Shown in pieces: positions 44,461-51,067 of a stretch of DNA of 56,372 bases. Under the pieces are notes generated by a model, which worked only from the letters and a program-made list of their open reading frames with translations, was not told the origin of the DNA and ran no database searches. Position 1 is the first letter of the stretch; each line of letters begins with the position of its first letter. Source of the stretch: a virus; IMG/VR virus record IMGVR_UViG_3300032893_000057, positions 1-56,372 of that record; one strand, 5' to 3'. A program made the translations under genes and the position numbers.

Positions 44461-45175
44461 CCTTCACCTCGTCGGGGATCGCCTCGGTGCGGCCAACCCA
44501 CGAACCCTTCGCCCACCGGAACCCGGCGGCCTTGAGGGCGTCCAGGACGTCGCGTGCGGGCTTCTCGGCGAACGTCACGGTGCAGTAGCCGCTCGGGGCG
44601 TACCGGACGGCCACGCCGGACTCGCTGGCCTCCGCCTGCTCCCTGCGGGCCTGCTGGCGCTTGACCGCCACCAGCCGGTCACGGTCCCGCTTGATCGAGC
44701 CCGCCAGGTTGCTGATCTGGTAGCTGGGGTGGGGGACGGCCTGCGAGCGCTCGTAGGGGCTCATCGCCTTGAGCGCCGCTCGGTGTTCCCGGCGGAAGGC
44801 TGCGTTCGCCTCGACCATCTCGGCCCGCTCGGCCTCGCGTGCTGCGATGCGGGCCTCCAGGCGCTCGATGGCCTCGGGGTCGTCGTCGTAGATCGACTCG
44901 TCAAGCTGCGAGCGGATCGTCGACGCCCGGCTCGCCATCGACTCGGCCTTCGTAGCGTCCTCAAAGGCCCGCTCGTAGGTCCGGCCGATGCGGTCCCGGT
45001 AGCGCCGGTCGCCGCGCTCGGAGTGGTGGCCGACCAGGATCGGCTGACCGAAGGGGATGATCGAGCCCATCTGGCGGGCCTGCGCCAGCCCGGACTCCGC
45101 TCGGGCCTCACGCTTCTCGGCCCACTCGTCGAGCCGCTCGGCCCGTGCCTCGCGGCGCTCGCGGTACGTGCTCAT
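44444..45175 (-). CDS. DUF3560-like protein
   Basis: A 243-residue protein from the ATG ending at 45175 (MSTYRERREARAERLDEWAE). The N-terminal pattern (SIIPFGQPILVGHHSERGDR, then RYRDRIGRTYERAFED) is the hallmark of DUF3560. A long charged coiled coil and a C-terminal beta domain (CTVTFAEKPARDVLDALKAA, then GFRWAKGSWVG) follow. DUF3560 proteins are frequent on plasmids and phages and often neighbour anti-restriction genes; no activity is proven. The 3' end overlaps the promoter at 44433. Confidence 0.75.
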   Translation of the reverse strand: MSTYRERREARAERLDEWAEKREARAESGLAQARQMGSIIPFGQPILVGHHSERGDRRYRDRIGRTYERAFEDATKAESMASRASTIRSQLDESIYDDDPEAIERLEARIAAREAERAEMVEANAAFRREHRAALKAMSPYERSQAVPHPSYQISNLAGSIKRDRDRLVAVKRQQARREQAEASESGVAVRYAPSGYCTVTFAEKPARDVLDALKAAGFRWAKGSWVGRTEAIPDEVKAQVQG

Positions 45176-45405
45176 GACGCCACCTGCCGCCATGAATGCT
45201 CGCCGTAGTAGTCGCTCGGATCGACCCGGGGCTCACGCCCGCCGTTCCAGTTCCGGGCGTGGCGGTCGCAGCAGCCCATTTGGGGGAAGACCGAGCGGTA
45301 GGGCATCCGCCACGTGGCGACCTCACCGCACGCCTCCATCGGGCCGCTCCCGTCGGGCCTGCTGCCGTCGGGGCCGCCGCCGCACATCCTGACGAAGTCG
45401 CTCAT
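45172..45405 (-). CDS. Small Cys-containing protein behind a sigma-28-type promoter
   Basis: A 77-residue protein from the ATG ending at 45405 (MSDFVRMCGGGPDGSRPDGS). CGEVATWRMPYRSVFPQMGC, then CDRHARNW, suggests a metal-binding turn. GAGAGGTGG precedes the ATG. It overlaps the DUF3560-like gene by four bases, so both share the promoter at 45447. Confidence 0.6.
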   Translation of the reverse strand: MSDFVRMCGGGPDGSRPDGSGPMEACGEVATWRMPYRSVFPQMGCCDRHARNWNGGREPRVDPSDYYGEHSWRQVAS

Positions 45406-45446
45406 CGGGCCACCTCTCTCGCTCGGGGAACCGCTCACGTCTCTTA

Positions 45447-45474
45447 TATCGGCAGGATGGGGCGCCGACTTGAG
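45447..45474 (-). promoter_or_regulatory. Sigma-28-type promoter, near-consensus
   Basis: CTCAAGT, 14 bases, GCCGATATA. Drives the Cys-containing protein and the DUF3560-like gene. Confidence 0.75.
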
Positions 45475-45478
45475 GGGT

Positions 45479-45652
45479 TCAGGCACCTTCGTTGCCCGCC
45501 AGCGCCTCGGACAGGGAGCGGGTGAGCATCTGCTCAGCCGTCTCGGTGTCGCCGCGGGCGGTGAAGTAGGCGTGCATCTCCTGGGCGCTCTCGTCCAGGT
45601 AGGCGGCGTAGCTAGGGCCGCCGTAGCCGCTCGCTGCGGCAGGCCTGCTCAG
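45479..45652 (-). CDS. Small protein with probable CTG start
   Basis: A 57-residue frame. CTG at 45652-45650 overlaps the upstream TGA as CTGA and gives MSRPAAASGYGGPSYAAYLD; the only in-frame ATG before the last third is 25 codons further in. The C-terminal half is helical (TETAEQMLTRSLSEALAGNE). Function unknown. Confidence 0.4.
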   Translation of the reverse strand: MSRPAAASGYGGPSYAAYLDESAQEMHAYFTARGDTETAEQMLTRSLSEALAGNEGA

Positions 45653-46002
45653 GCATCGAGGGCCTCCAGGCCAGCGGCCCGGCGCGCCCGGCGTGCCTGG
45701 AACATCTCGTCCATCAGGGCCTCGGCCGTCTCGGGGCGGACCGGGCCGACCTGGCGGCCAGCGTCCACGGCGTCGAAGAGGCGGCGCAGGCGGCGGGCCG
45801 TGTCGGGGAACAGGGCGACCGCCGTCGCCGTCCCTTCGGCGTCCTCCATCGAGCGGAACTGGAACGCCTGGCCCTCCTCCTCACGGTCCCACAGGAAGCG
45901 GTGGCCGCGGTGACCGGCGTAGTCGCCGGTCTCGACGCACCACATACAGGCGTCGTACCCGGCCTCACGGTCCCTCTTCGTCGCTCGTCCCGGTCCAGCC
46001 AT
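45649..46002 (-). CDS. Unknown protein
   Basis: A 117-residue protein. A basic start (MAGPGRATKRDREAGYDACM), a CMWC pair with nearby histidines, and a C-terminal Arg-rich helix (DTARRLRRLFDAVDAGRQVG). It overlaps the upstream gene by one base. Function unknown. Confidence 0.6.
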   Translation of the reverse strand: MAGPGRATKRDREAGYDACMWCVETGDYAGHRGHRFLWDREEEGQAFQFRSMEDAEGTATAVALFPDTARRLRRLFDAVDAGRQVGPVRPETAEALMDEMFQARRARRAAGLEALDA

Positions 46003-46382
46003 CAGAAGTCACCTCCATGGTTCGCCCCGCCGCAGGAGCACTCACAACGGGGACCTTTCGCCGACGTGCAGCGAGCGTCGCAGCGCACGTCCTCGCGGAG
46101 CACGCCCTCGACCGCCCGCAGGCGGACGGGGCGACGATGCTCGACGCAGCAGGGCGCCGCATCCCAGCGGTACAGGTCGGACAGCGACATCGGCCGGACG
46201 TCCACCCACCCGTGCGCCGTTCCGCAGCCGGGGACCAGGAACCGGGGGCAGTAGCACTCGTACGACCCGTAGCGGTTCCGCTGGGTCGTGAGGACCTGCG
46301 TCGCCAGCAGGCGGACCGTGGTCCGGCAGCCCTTGACAGGGCAGCGCCCGAGGAAGGGGACGGGGGGCGGAGAACCAGTCAC
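46002..46382 (-). CDS. Cys-rich zinc protein behind a sigma-28-type promoter
   Basis: A 126-residue protein from GTG, with at least ten Cys residues arranged as ribbons (GRCPVKGC; YECYCPRFLVPGCGTAHGWV; CCVEHRR; CTSAKGPRCECSCGGANHGG). It starts nine bases after the promoter at 46391. Probably a multi-zinc protein. Function unknown. Confidence 0.6.
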   Translation of the reverse strand: MTGSPPPVPFLGRCPVKGCRTTVRLLATQVLTTQRNRYGSYECYCPRFLVPGCGTAHGWVDVRPMSLSDLYRWDAAPCCVEHRRPVRLRAVEGVLREDVRCDARCTSAKGPRCECSCGGANHGGDF

Positions 46383-46390
46383 GTACCTAC

Positions 46391-46418
46391 TATCGGCAGA
46401 TCTCCCGGCCGACTTGAG
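46391..46418 (-). promoter_or_regulatory. Sigma-28-type promoter, leftward, linked to a palindrome
   Basis: CTCAAGT, 14 bases, GCCGATAG. The palindrome at 46435 is 16 bases upstream, the same distance as at 1905/1922 and 23899/23916. Confidence 0.7.
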
Positions 46419-46434
46419 CGCCCATAGCCTGAAT

Positions 46435-46449
46435 CTACCGCGGTAGAGC
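46435..46449. promoter_or_regulatory. CTACCGCGGTAG palindrome in a divergent region
   Basis: The palindrome (46435-46446) reads TAGAGC rightward and TAGATT leftward, so it could serve as a -10 in both directions: rightward for the ParB-like gene and leftward for the Cys-rich gene. Confidence 0.6.
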
Positions 46450-46482
46450 GGCTATCGTCCCACGGCGGACAAGGAGGCGGCG

Positions 46483-46947
46483 GTGGGCAAGCGGAAGGGC
46501 CTGCGGACGAAGATCAAGAAGGTGCTCGGCCCCCACAAGGGCCCGCTGGAGAAGAAGGTCCACAAGTACCTCCGCAAGCACTACCCGGAGGACACGACCG
46601 GCTGGGTCTGCAACTCGGCCTGGGAGAAGAACGTGGTCCCGCTCGACCGCATCGCCTACGGCCGCCGCCCCGGCGGGCGCGACCCCGACAAGGTCGCCTC
46701 GATGGCGAAGCGGCTCTCGGCCGGGTGGAAGCCGAAGCGGGTGGTGCTGGTTGACCCGGGCGGCTCGCAGAAGATGACCGTCGCCGACGGCTACCACCGC
46801 TGCCTGGCTGCTGAGCACGACGGCCGCGACGACGTGCGCGCCTGGGTCGGCACGCCCCGCGTCGGCGCGGGCAACTGGCGCTCCGACGTGCGCGCGATGC
46901 AGGCGAAGGTGACGAACCTCTCCGGTCTGGAAGACCAAGGCGGCTGA
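46483..46947 (+). CDS. ParB/Srx-like domain protein
   Basis: A 154-residue protein from GTG 46483 with AAGGAGG upstream. Lys-rich start (KRKGLRTKIKKVLGPHKGPL), then a ParB-like domain: PDKVASMAKRLSAGWKPKRV, VDPGGSQKMTVADGYHRCLA. The DGYHR motif parallels DGHHR in the 850-residue protein at 40040. Such domains appear near phage head genes; their substrate is unknown. Confidence 0.7.
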   Translation: MGKRKGLRTKIKKVLGPHKGPLEKKVHKYLRKHYPEDTTGWVCNSAWEKNVVPLDRIAYGRRPGGRDPDKVASMAKRLSAGWKPKRVVLVDPGGSQKMTVADGYHRCLAAEHDGRDDVRAWVGTPRVGAGNWRSDVRAMQAKVTNLSGLEDQGG

Positions 46948-46987
46948 TGCCGTCCGATGGGTCCGGGGCTGGCGATGTCCTGACAGC

Positions 46988-46993
46988 TACGCT
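46988..46993 (+). promoter_or_regulatory. -10 box TACGCT, leaderless promoter
   Basis: TACGCT ends seven bases before ATG 47001. Confidence 0.45.
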
Positions 46994-47000
46994 CGGCCCC

Positions 47001-47234
47001 ATGGCGACCACCGTCACCCTCACCATCGCAGACGCCGACGCCCCGCGGATCGTGTCTGCGCTCCAGGCACCGAACAAGTACGCACCCGGCGTCGACGCCC
47101 TGTTCTTCCCGCCGACCGGGGCGACCAATGCCGACATCATCAAGGGCTACCTGGTGAACATCTGCCAGCAGGCCACGCTCGCCCACGAGGGCGTCCAGGT
47201 CCCGTCCTCGGTGGGCCTCCCGGCCATCACCTGA
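47001..47234 (+). CDS. Small phage protein, leaderless
   Basis: A 77-residue protein (MATTVTLTIADADAPRIVSA) with a strand-helix pattern. I start at ATG 47001 because of the -10 box seven bases before it; an in-frame ATG at 46947 overlaps the preceding stop and could add 18 residues. Similar small proteins flank virion genes in other phages. Function unknown. Confidence 0.6.
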   Translation: MATTVTLTIADADAPRIVSALQAPNKYAPGVDALFFPPTGATNADIIKGYLVNICQQATLAHEGVQVPSSVGLPAIT

Positions 47235-47251
47235 CCGGCAGAGCCGCGTCG

Positions 47252-47257
47252 TAGACT
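47252..47257 (+). promoter_or_regulatory. -10 box TAGACT before a virion gene
   Basis: TAGACT with CTGACC about 15 bases upstream. A leader of about 30 bases with CGGAGG precedes the CTG-started gene. Confidence 0.4.
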
Positions 47258-47294
47258 CCCGCCCCAACATCCCGACTCTCCGGAGGTCGCCTCT

Positions 47295-48491
47295 CTGATC
47301 CAGGTCGAACTTGGCAACGCCCACCCGCAGGACATCCTCACGACGGCCGGGGTGGAGTCCCGAGTAGACCTCCCCGGCCCCAACGTGACCTACCACCGGG
47401 TGCACGACGGGACCACCTCAGCCGGTCTCGCCGTCTATTCGATGCCCGACGAGGCGGGCGACGACAGCCTCTTCCCCGAGGCGCTCGCCGCTGCGCTCAA
47501 CGGCCAGAACGGCCCGACCCGCAAGCTGCTGATCGACGCGTGGCTCTCCGACCCCTCGGGCGTCAAGGGCCTGCCCAACCACGAGGCCTTCGTGGCGGTG
47601 GCGCACCCGATCCACGGCTCGTGGGCCCGCACGGCCGCTCCCGGCTCGACCCCCGAGTGGGTCTGGTCGGACCATGCCGGGCTCCAGAAGATGCTCGCCG
47701 AGCACTTCGGCTGCGCTGAGGGCCGCCCCGCGGACGTCGAGGACACCCACTACACCCAGCACGGCGCGCTCATGTACCCGCCGGGTGCCGCACCTGACCC
47801 GCTCGCCGACATCGTGATGCTCCACACGAACGCCGGTCGTGACATCCAGGCCGTCCAGATGGCTGGCTTCGGCTACCTGGGCACGACGGGCACGGCCACG
47901 GCCACGGGCGCCTCGTCGCTCACTGGCTCATCGGAGACGGGCGTCTCGCACTCGTCGAACGACTGCGCCTACCAGTGGATCTTCGCCGGTCCGAACTCCT
48001 CGGGCACCGGCTCCACGGTGTACGGCCTGATCCTGTCGAACACCTCGGGCACGACCCCGGTGTACACGATCGACCAGTGGTACAACCCGGCCTCCCCGGG
48101 CGGCGCGGCGGGCACCACGCCCAACGCCACGGCGCACTACCTGGTCTCCTCGGGCGGCCCCCCGGCGATGTTCGTCGGCCTGTCCACCTCCACGGCCACC
48201 CCGGCGGCGGGCGACACCACGCTCGCTTCCGAGATCACGACCGTTGGCGGCGGCCTGATCCGCAAGATCACCACGAACTCGCACTCGGCGGGCGCGGCGA
48301 CCTGGGTGGCGACCACCGTGTTCACGGCCAACGGCTCGGACTCCCTGCCGGTGACCATCGCCAAGGCTGGCTACAGCCAGAGCCTCCTGTCCGGTGCGAA
48401 CAACTCGTACCAGACCCTCGTCAGCCCCACCGCGACGCTGTCTTCCTCCGGCGACCAGTTGACCACATCCTGGACCTTCACCATGACATAG
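47295..48491 (+). CDS. Virion (fibre-like) protein with CTG start
   Basis: A 398-residue protein. No ATG or GTG begins the frame near its 5' end; CTG 47295 has CGGAGG eight bases upstream and gives MIQVELGNAHPQDILTTAGV. The first half is a globular domain. The second half is Ser/Thr/Gly-rich and beta-type (TTLASEITTVGGGLIRKITT; TFTANGSDSLPVTIAKAGYS), as in phage fibre or tail surface proteins. The next GTG would delete the first 19 residues. Confidence 0.65.
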   Translation: MIQVELGNAHPQDILTTAGVESRVDLPGPNVTYHRVHDGTTSAGLAVYSMPDEAGDDSLFPEALAAALNGQNGPTRKLLIDAWLSDPSGVKGLPNHEAFVAVAHPIHGSWARTAAPGSTPEWVWSDHAGLQKMLAEHFGCAEGRPADVEDTHYTQHGALMYPPGAAPDPLADIVMLHTNAGRDIQAVQMAGFGYLGTTGTATATGASSLTGSSETGVSHSSNDCAYQWIFAGPNSSGTGSTVYGLILSNTSGTTPVYTIDQWYNPASPGGAAGTTPNATAHYLVSSGGPPAMFVGLSTSTATPAAGDTTLASEITTVGGGLIRKITTNSHSAGAATWVATTVFTANGSDSLPVTIAKAGYSQSLLSGANNSYQTLVSPTATLSSSGDQLTTSWTFTMT

Positions 48492-48520
48492 CCCTGAAAC
48501 ACTCTGTCACAGTGACGTGA

Positions 48521-48526
48521 TAGAGT
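48521..48526 (+). promoter_or_regulatory. -10 box TAGAGT with nearby inverted repeat
   Basis: TAGAGT ends seven bases before ATG 48534. GTCAC-A-GTGAC lies just upstream of it. Confidence 0.4.
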
Positions 48527-48533
48527 GGAGGGC

Positions 48534-49286
48534 ATGGACGGAGTCGAGAAAGCATGTCCGGGACCGCTCTGCAAGGGGCGGTCCCGGCCCGTTGGGGAGT
48601 TCCTCCACAAGCCAAGCCGAGCGCGCGGTGTCTCGTCGTGGTGTCGGGACTGCCACAACTACGACGTGACGAGCCGGAAGGAGCGGCAAAGAGCCGAGGC
48701 CATCGCCGTGCTCGGTGGCCGGTGCGTTCGGTGCGTCATGATGGGCTGTATGGGCGCGTGCTGCGCGGACATTCGTGCCCTCCAGATCGACCACGTTGAC
48801 GGGAAGGGAGGCCTCCGGCGTAAGGGTGGTGAGCAGGGCACGGCGCTCTATCGGGCGGTGAAAGCCAACCCAGCCGAGTTCCAGCTTCTCTGCGCCTCAT
48901 GCAACGTGATCAAGCGGGCAGAGCAGGAGGAATACAGAGCGAAGGGCTCCTACTCACGGGTGGTGCCGACCGAACTGCGACCGACCGACCGAACTGCGGC
49001 CGACGCCCAGCGAGCAGCGACCATGGAGGAACGGTGGGCAGCCAAGTCAGCGGCCGAGGTGGCCGACATTGTCGCCAAGCGTTCCGAAACGCGCCGGGTG
49101 GCACGGGAGAGGAAGCTGCGAGAGGAGGCCGGGCTACCCCCCCATCCGTCGTGGGCTACCCATGGACTCCTCAGGTGCGGCGACTGTGGAAGGCATGTAC
49201 CCCCACTGTTCTCCAGAGGCCTCTGCCACGCGTGCTACCAGCGGGCCTGGTCGGAGGAGCGGCGAAAGATCGAGGGAATGCCGTAG
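48534..49286 (+). CDS. HNH homing endonuclease between virion genes
   Basis: A 250-residue protein; I use ATG 48534 after GTGGAGGG. N-terminal Cys pairs (CPGPLCKGRSRPVGEFLHKP; SWCRDCHNYDV) lead to an HNH core (IRALQIDHVDGKGGLRRKGG ... FQLLCASCNVIKRAEQ). The C-terminal part adds a basic helical region and another zinc ribbon (LRCGDCGRHVPPLFSRGLCH). Composition is somewhat less GC-rich than its neighbours and it has its own promoter, both signs of mobile insertion. Confidence 0.82.
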   Translation: MDGVEKACPGPLCKGRSRPVGEFLHKPSRARGVSSWCRDCHNYDVTSRKERQRAEAIAVLGGRCVRCVMMGCMGACCADIRALQIDHVDGKGGLRRKGGEQGTALYRAVKANPAEFQLLCASCNVIKRAEQEEYRAKGSYSRVVPTELRPTDRTAADAQRAATMEERWAAKSAAEVADIVAKRSETRRVARERKLREEAGLPPHPSWATHGLLRCGDCGRHVPPLFSRGLCHACYQRAWSEERRKIEGMP

Positions 49287-49289
49287 CCT
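49284..49289 (+). promoter_or_regulatory. -10 box TAGCCT, leaderless promoter
   Basis: TAGCCT overlaps the HNH stop codon and ends seven bases before GTG 49297. Confidence 0.45.
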
Positions 49290-49296
49290 CCGCCAT

Positions 49297-49800
49297 GTGA
49301 TCGTTGTGCCGTTCGTCCCCGGCCTGCTCCGCTCCGAGACCGCAGAGTGGGCCGGGGAACGACCGACCGTCCTGGTCCCGCTCGATCCCGCCGACGACCA
49401 GGCGTACTGGCAGGCCCTCTGCCGCTGGTGGGAGATCCACGACCACCTGGTGATCGTCGAGCAGGACGTGCTCCCGGCCGAGGGTGTGGTCGGCGAGATG
49501 CTGCGCTGCCCCGAGCCCTGGTGCGTCAGCCCGATCCCCATCTACGACCCGGGGCCGGAGGGCTTCTCGACCATGGTCGACAGCCTGGGCTGCGCCAAGT
49601 TCAGCCGCTCCCTGCTCGCCCAGTGCCCCGGTGCCGCCTTCGACGCCTACTTCCCCCAGGGCGGCGACAACGCCCCGCCGGGCACCTGGAAGGCGCTCGA
49701 CGCCCGCCTCGGGACCGTGCTGCGCAAGAAGGGCTGGGTGCACCACCGTCATCGCCCGTCGCGCCACCTCCACGGTGAGCCCGTCCTCGAAGGGGGGTGA
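49297..49800 (+). CDS. Glycosyltransferase-like protein
   Basis: A 167-residue protein from GTG 49297. The pattern (VLVPLDPADDQAYWQALCRW; DHLVIVEQDVLPAEGVVGEM; PWCVSPIPIYDPG; LGCAKFSRSLL; HHRHRPSRHLHGEP) resembles family 2-type glycosyltransferase fragments found beside phage virion genes, with EQD in place of DxD. It may modify virion or wall sugars. A second transferase follows. Confidence 0.6.
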   Translation: MIVVPFVPGLLRSETAEWAGERPTVLVPLDPADDQAYWQALCRWWEIHDHLVIVEQDVLPAEGVVGEMLRCPEPWCVSPIPIYDPGPEGFSTMVDSLGCAKFSRSLLAQCPGAAFDAYFPQGGDNAPPGTWKALDARLGTVLRKKGWVHHRHRPSRHLHGEPVLEGG

Positions 49801-49868
49801 TGATCGTGCCTGAAGTCCCGAACCCAACGTGGGGAGTTGCTTCAGCGTGCAGAGGGTGGTGGGTGGGT

Positions 49869-49883
49869 CAACGGCGGTAGAGT
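49869..49883 (+). promoter_or_regulatory. Degenerate palindrome CAACGGCGGTAG with TAGAGT -10; leaderless
   Basis: AACGGCGGTAGAGTC is identical to the block at 16751. TAGAGT ends eight bases before GTG 49892. Confidence 0.55.
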
Positions 49884-49891
49884 CCGCCCCC

Positions 49892-50524
49892 GTGACCGAC
49901 CCCCGCGTGGCCTGGTGCCTGCCCTGGCACGGCGCCCTCGATCCCTATGCCATCGGCGGCCAGATGATGGCGCTGTCGGCGGCCCAGCGCGCGGGCATCG
50001 TGTGCGGGCCGCAGATCACCTTCTCCGCCCTCGTCGACCACGCCCGCACCGACCTGGTCGAGATGGCGCGCAGCGCTGGGGCGACCCACCTGCTCTGGCT
50101 CGACTCCGACATCCGCCCCCCGATCGACGTGTGCGAGCGCCTGCTGCGCCACCAGCTTCCGGTCGTCGGCGGCCTGTACTGCTACAAGACGCCGCCCTAC
50201 AACCCGGTCGTGTTCGGCCTGGAGCCCTTCCGCCACGTGGCGCCCAACATGGGCGAGGTGCTCACCCGGGTCGACGGCCTGGGCCACGGCTGCCTGCTGG
50301 TCGACATCCGGGTCTACGACCTCTTCCCGGCGCAGGACGCCTACCGCACCGAGTGGCCCGAGGGCGAGGACGTCCGCTTCTGCCGCCTGCTCGGCCTGCG
50401 CGGCCAGCCGATCTACCTCGACACGACGGTGCGCTGCGAGCACGCCTTCGCCCCCCGCGGCGTCAGCCTGGACGACTGGGACGGGCACTCGACCGAGCGC
50501 GGCGCCATGACCTACATCCGCTGA
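49892..50524 (+). CDS. Glycosyltransferase-like protein with DxD
   Basis: A 210-residue protein; GTG 49892 is set by the leaderless promoter, although the frame is open upstream. GATHLLWLDSDIRPPIDVCE carries a glycosyltransferase DxD motif, and VVGGLYCYKTPPYNPVVFGL and DVRFCRLLGLRGQPIYLD fit the GT-A fold. Similar genes occur near phage tail genes. It may glycosylate a virion protein or host surface sugar. It overlaps the methyltransferase gene by one base. Confidence 0.7.
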   Translation: MTDPRVAWCLPWHGALDPYAIGGQMMALSAAQRAGIVCGPQITFSALVDHARTDLVEMARSAGATHLLWLDSDIRPPIDVCERLLRHQLPVVGGLYCYKTPPYNPVVFGLEPFRHVAPNMGEVLTRVDGLGHGCLLVDIRVYDLFPAQDAYRTEWPEGEDVRFCRLLGLRGQPIYLDTTVRCEHAFAPRGVSLDDWDGHSTERGAMTYIR

Positions 50525-51030
50525 TGCACGGCTCGGTACGGGAGTTCGTCCGGCGCGCCGTGCGCGCGTACGGCCTCGGCGGGAGCGTCCTGGAGGTCGG
50601 CAGCTACCAGGAGAACGACATCGTGCGCGACCTGCTGGTGAACGCCACGAGCTACCTGGGCGTGGACCTGCGCGAGGGGCCCGGCGTCGACCTGGTGATC
50701 GAGCCCGGCCGGGCCTTCTACGACCAGCACGAGGCCACCTTCGACACGGTCGTGTGCTGCGAGGTCCTGGAGCACGACCGGCGCCCGTGGGTGACCCTCG
50801 ACGGCATGGCGACGGCGCTCAAGCCGGGCGGCATCCTGCTCGTCACCTGCCGGGGCTTCGGCGAGCACGGCGCCTACGGCCTGCACCGCTGCCCCACCGA
50901 CTACTGGCGGATGCACGTCGACGCCATGGTCGGGCTCTACGAGGACATCGGCGTCGAGCGGATCTACATCGGCCCGGACCTTGAGGAGCGCACCACGCCA
51001 GGGGTATTCGCACTAGGTCGTAAGCACTAG
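50524..51030 (+). CDS. Class I SAM-dependent methyltransferase
   Basis: A 168-residue protein with SAM motifs VLEVGSYQENDIV (I), YLGVDLREGPGVDLVI (II), VVCCEVLEHDRRPW (IV-like, VLEH) and ALKPGGILLVTC. This is the small-molecule or sugar methylase type, not a DNA methylase. Overlap with the glycosyltransferase gene suggests that they modify the same glycan. Confidence 0.8.
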   Translation: MHGSVREFVRRAVRAYGLGGSVLEVGSYQENDIVRDLLVNATSYLGVDLREGPGVDLVIEPGRAFYDQHEATFDTVVCCEVLEHDRRPWVTLDGMATALKPGGILLVTCRGFGEHGAYGLHRCPTDYWRMHVDAMVGLYEDIGVERIYIGPDLEERTTPGVFALGRKH

Positions 51031-51033
51031 GCA

Positions 51034-51039
51034 TAGCCT
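51034..51039 (+). promoter_or_regulatory. -10 box TAGCCT before the G8/beta-helix gene
   Basis: TAGCCT, then a leader of 28 bases with GGGAGGAG before GTG 51068. Confidence 0.4.
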
Positions 51040-51067
51040 GCGCGCAACCAAGGCGGGAGGAGCCACG

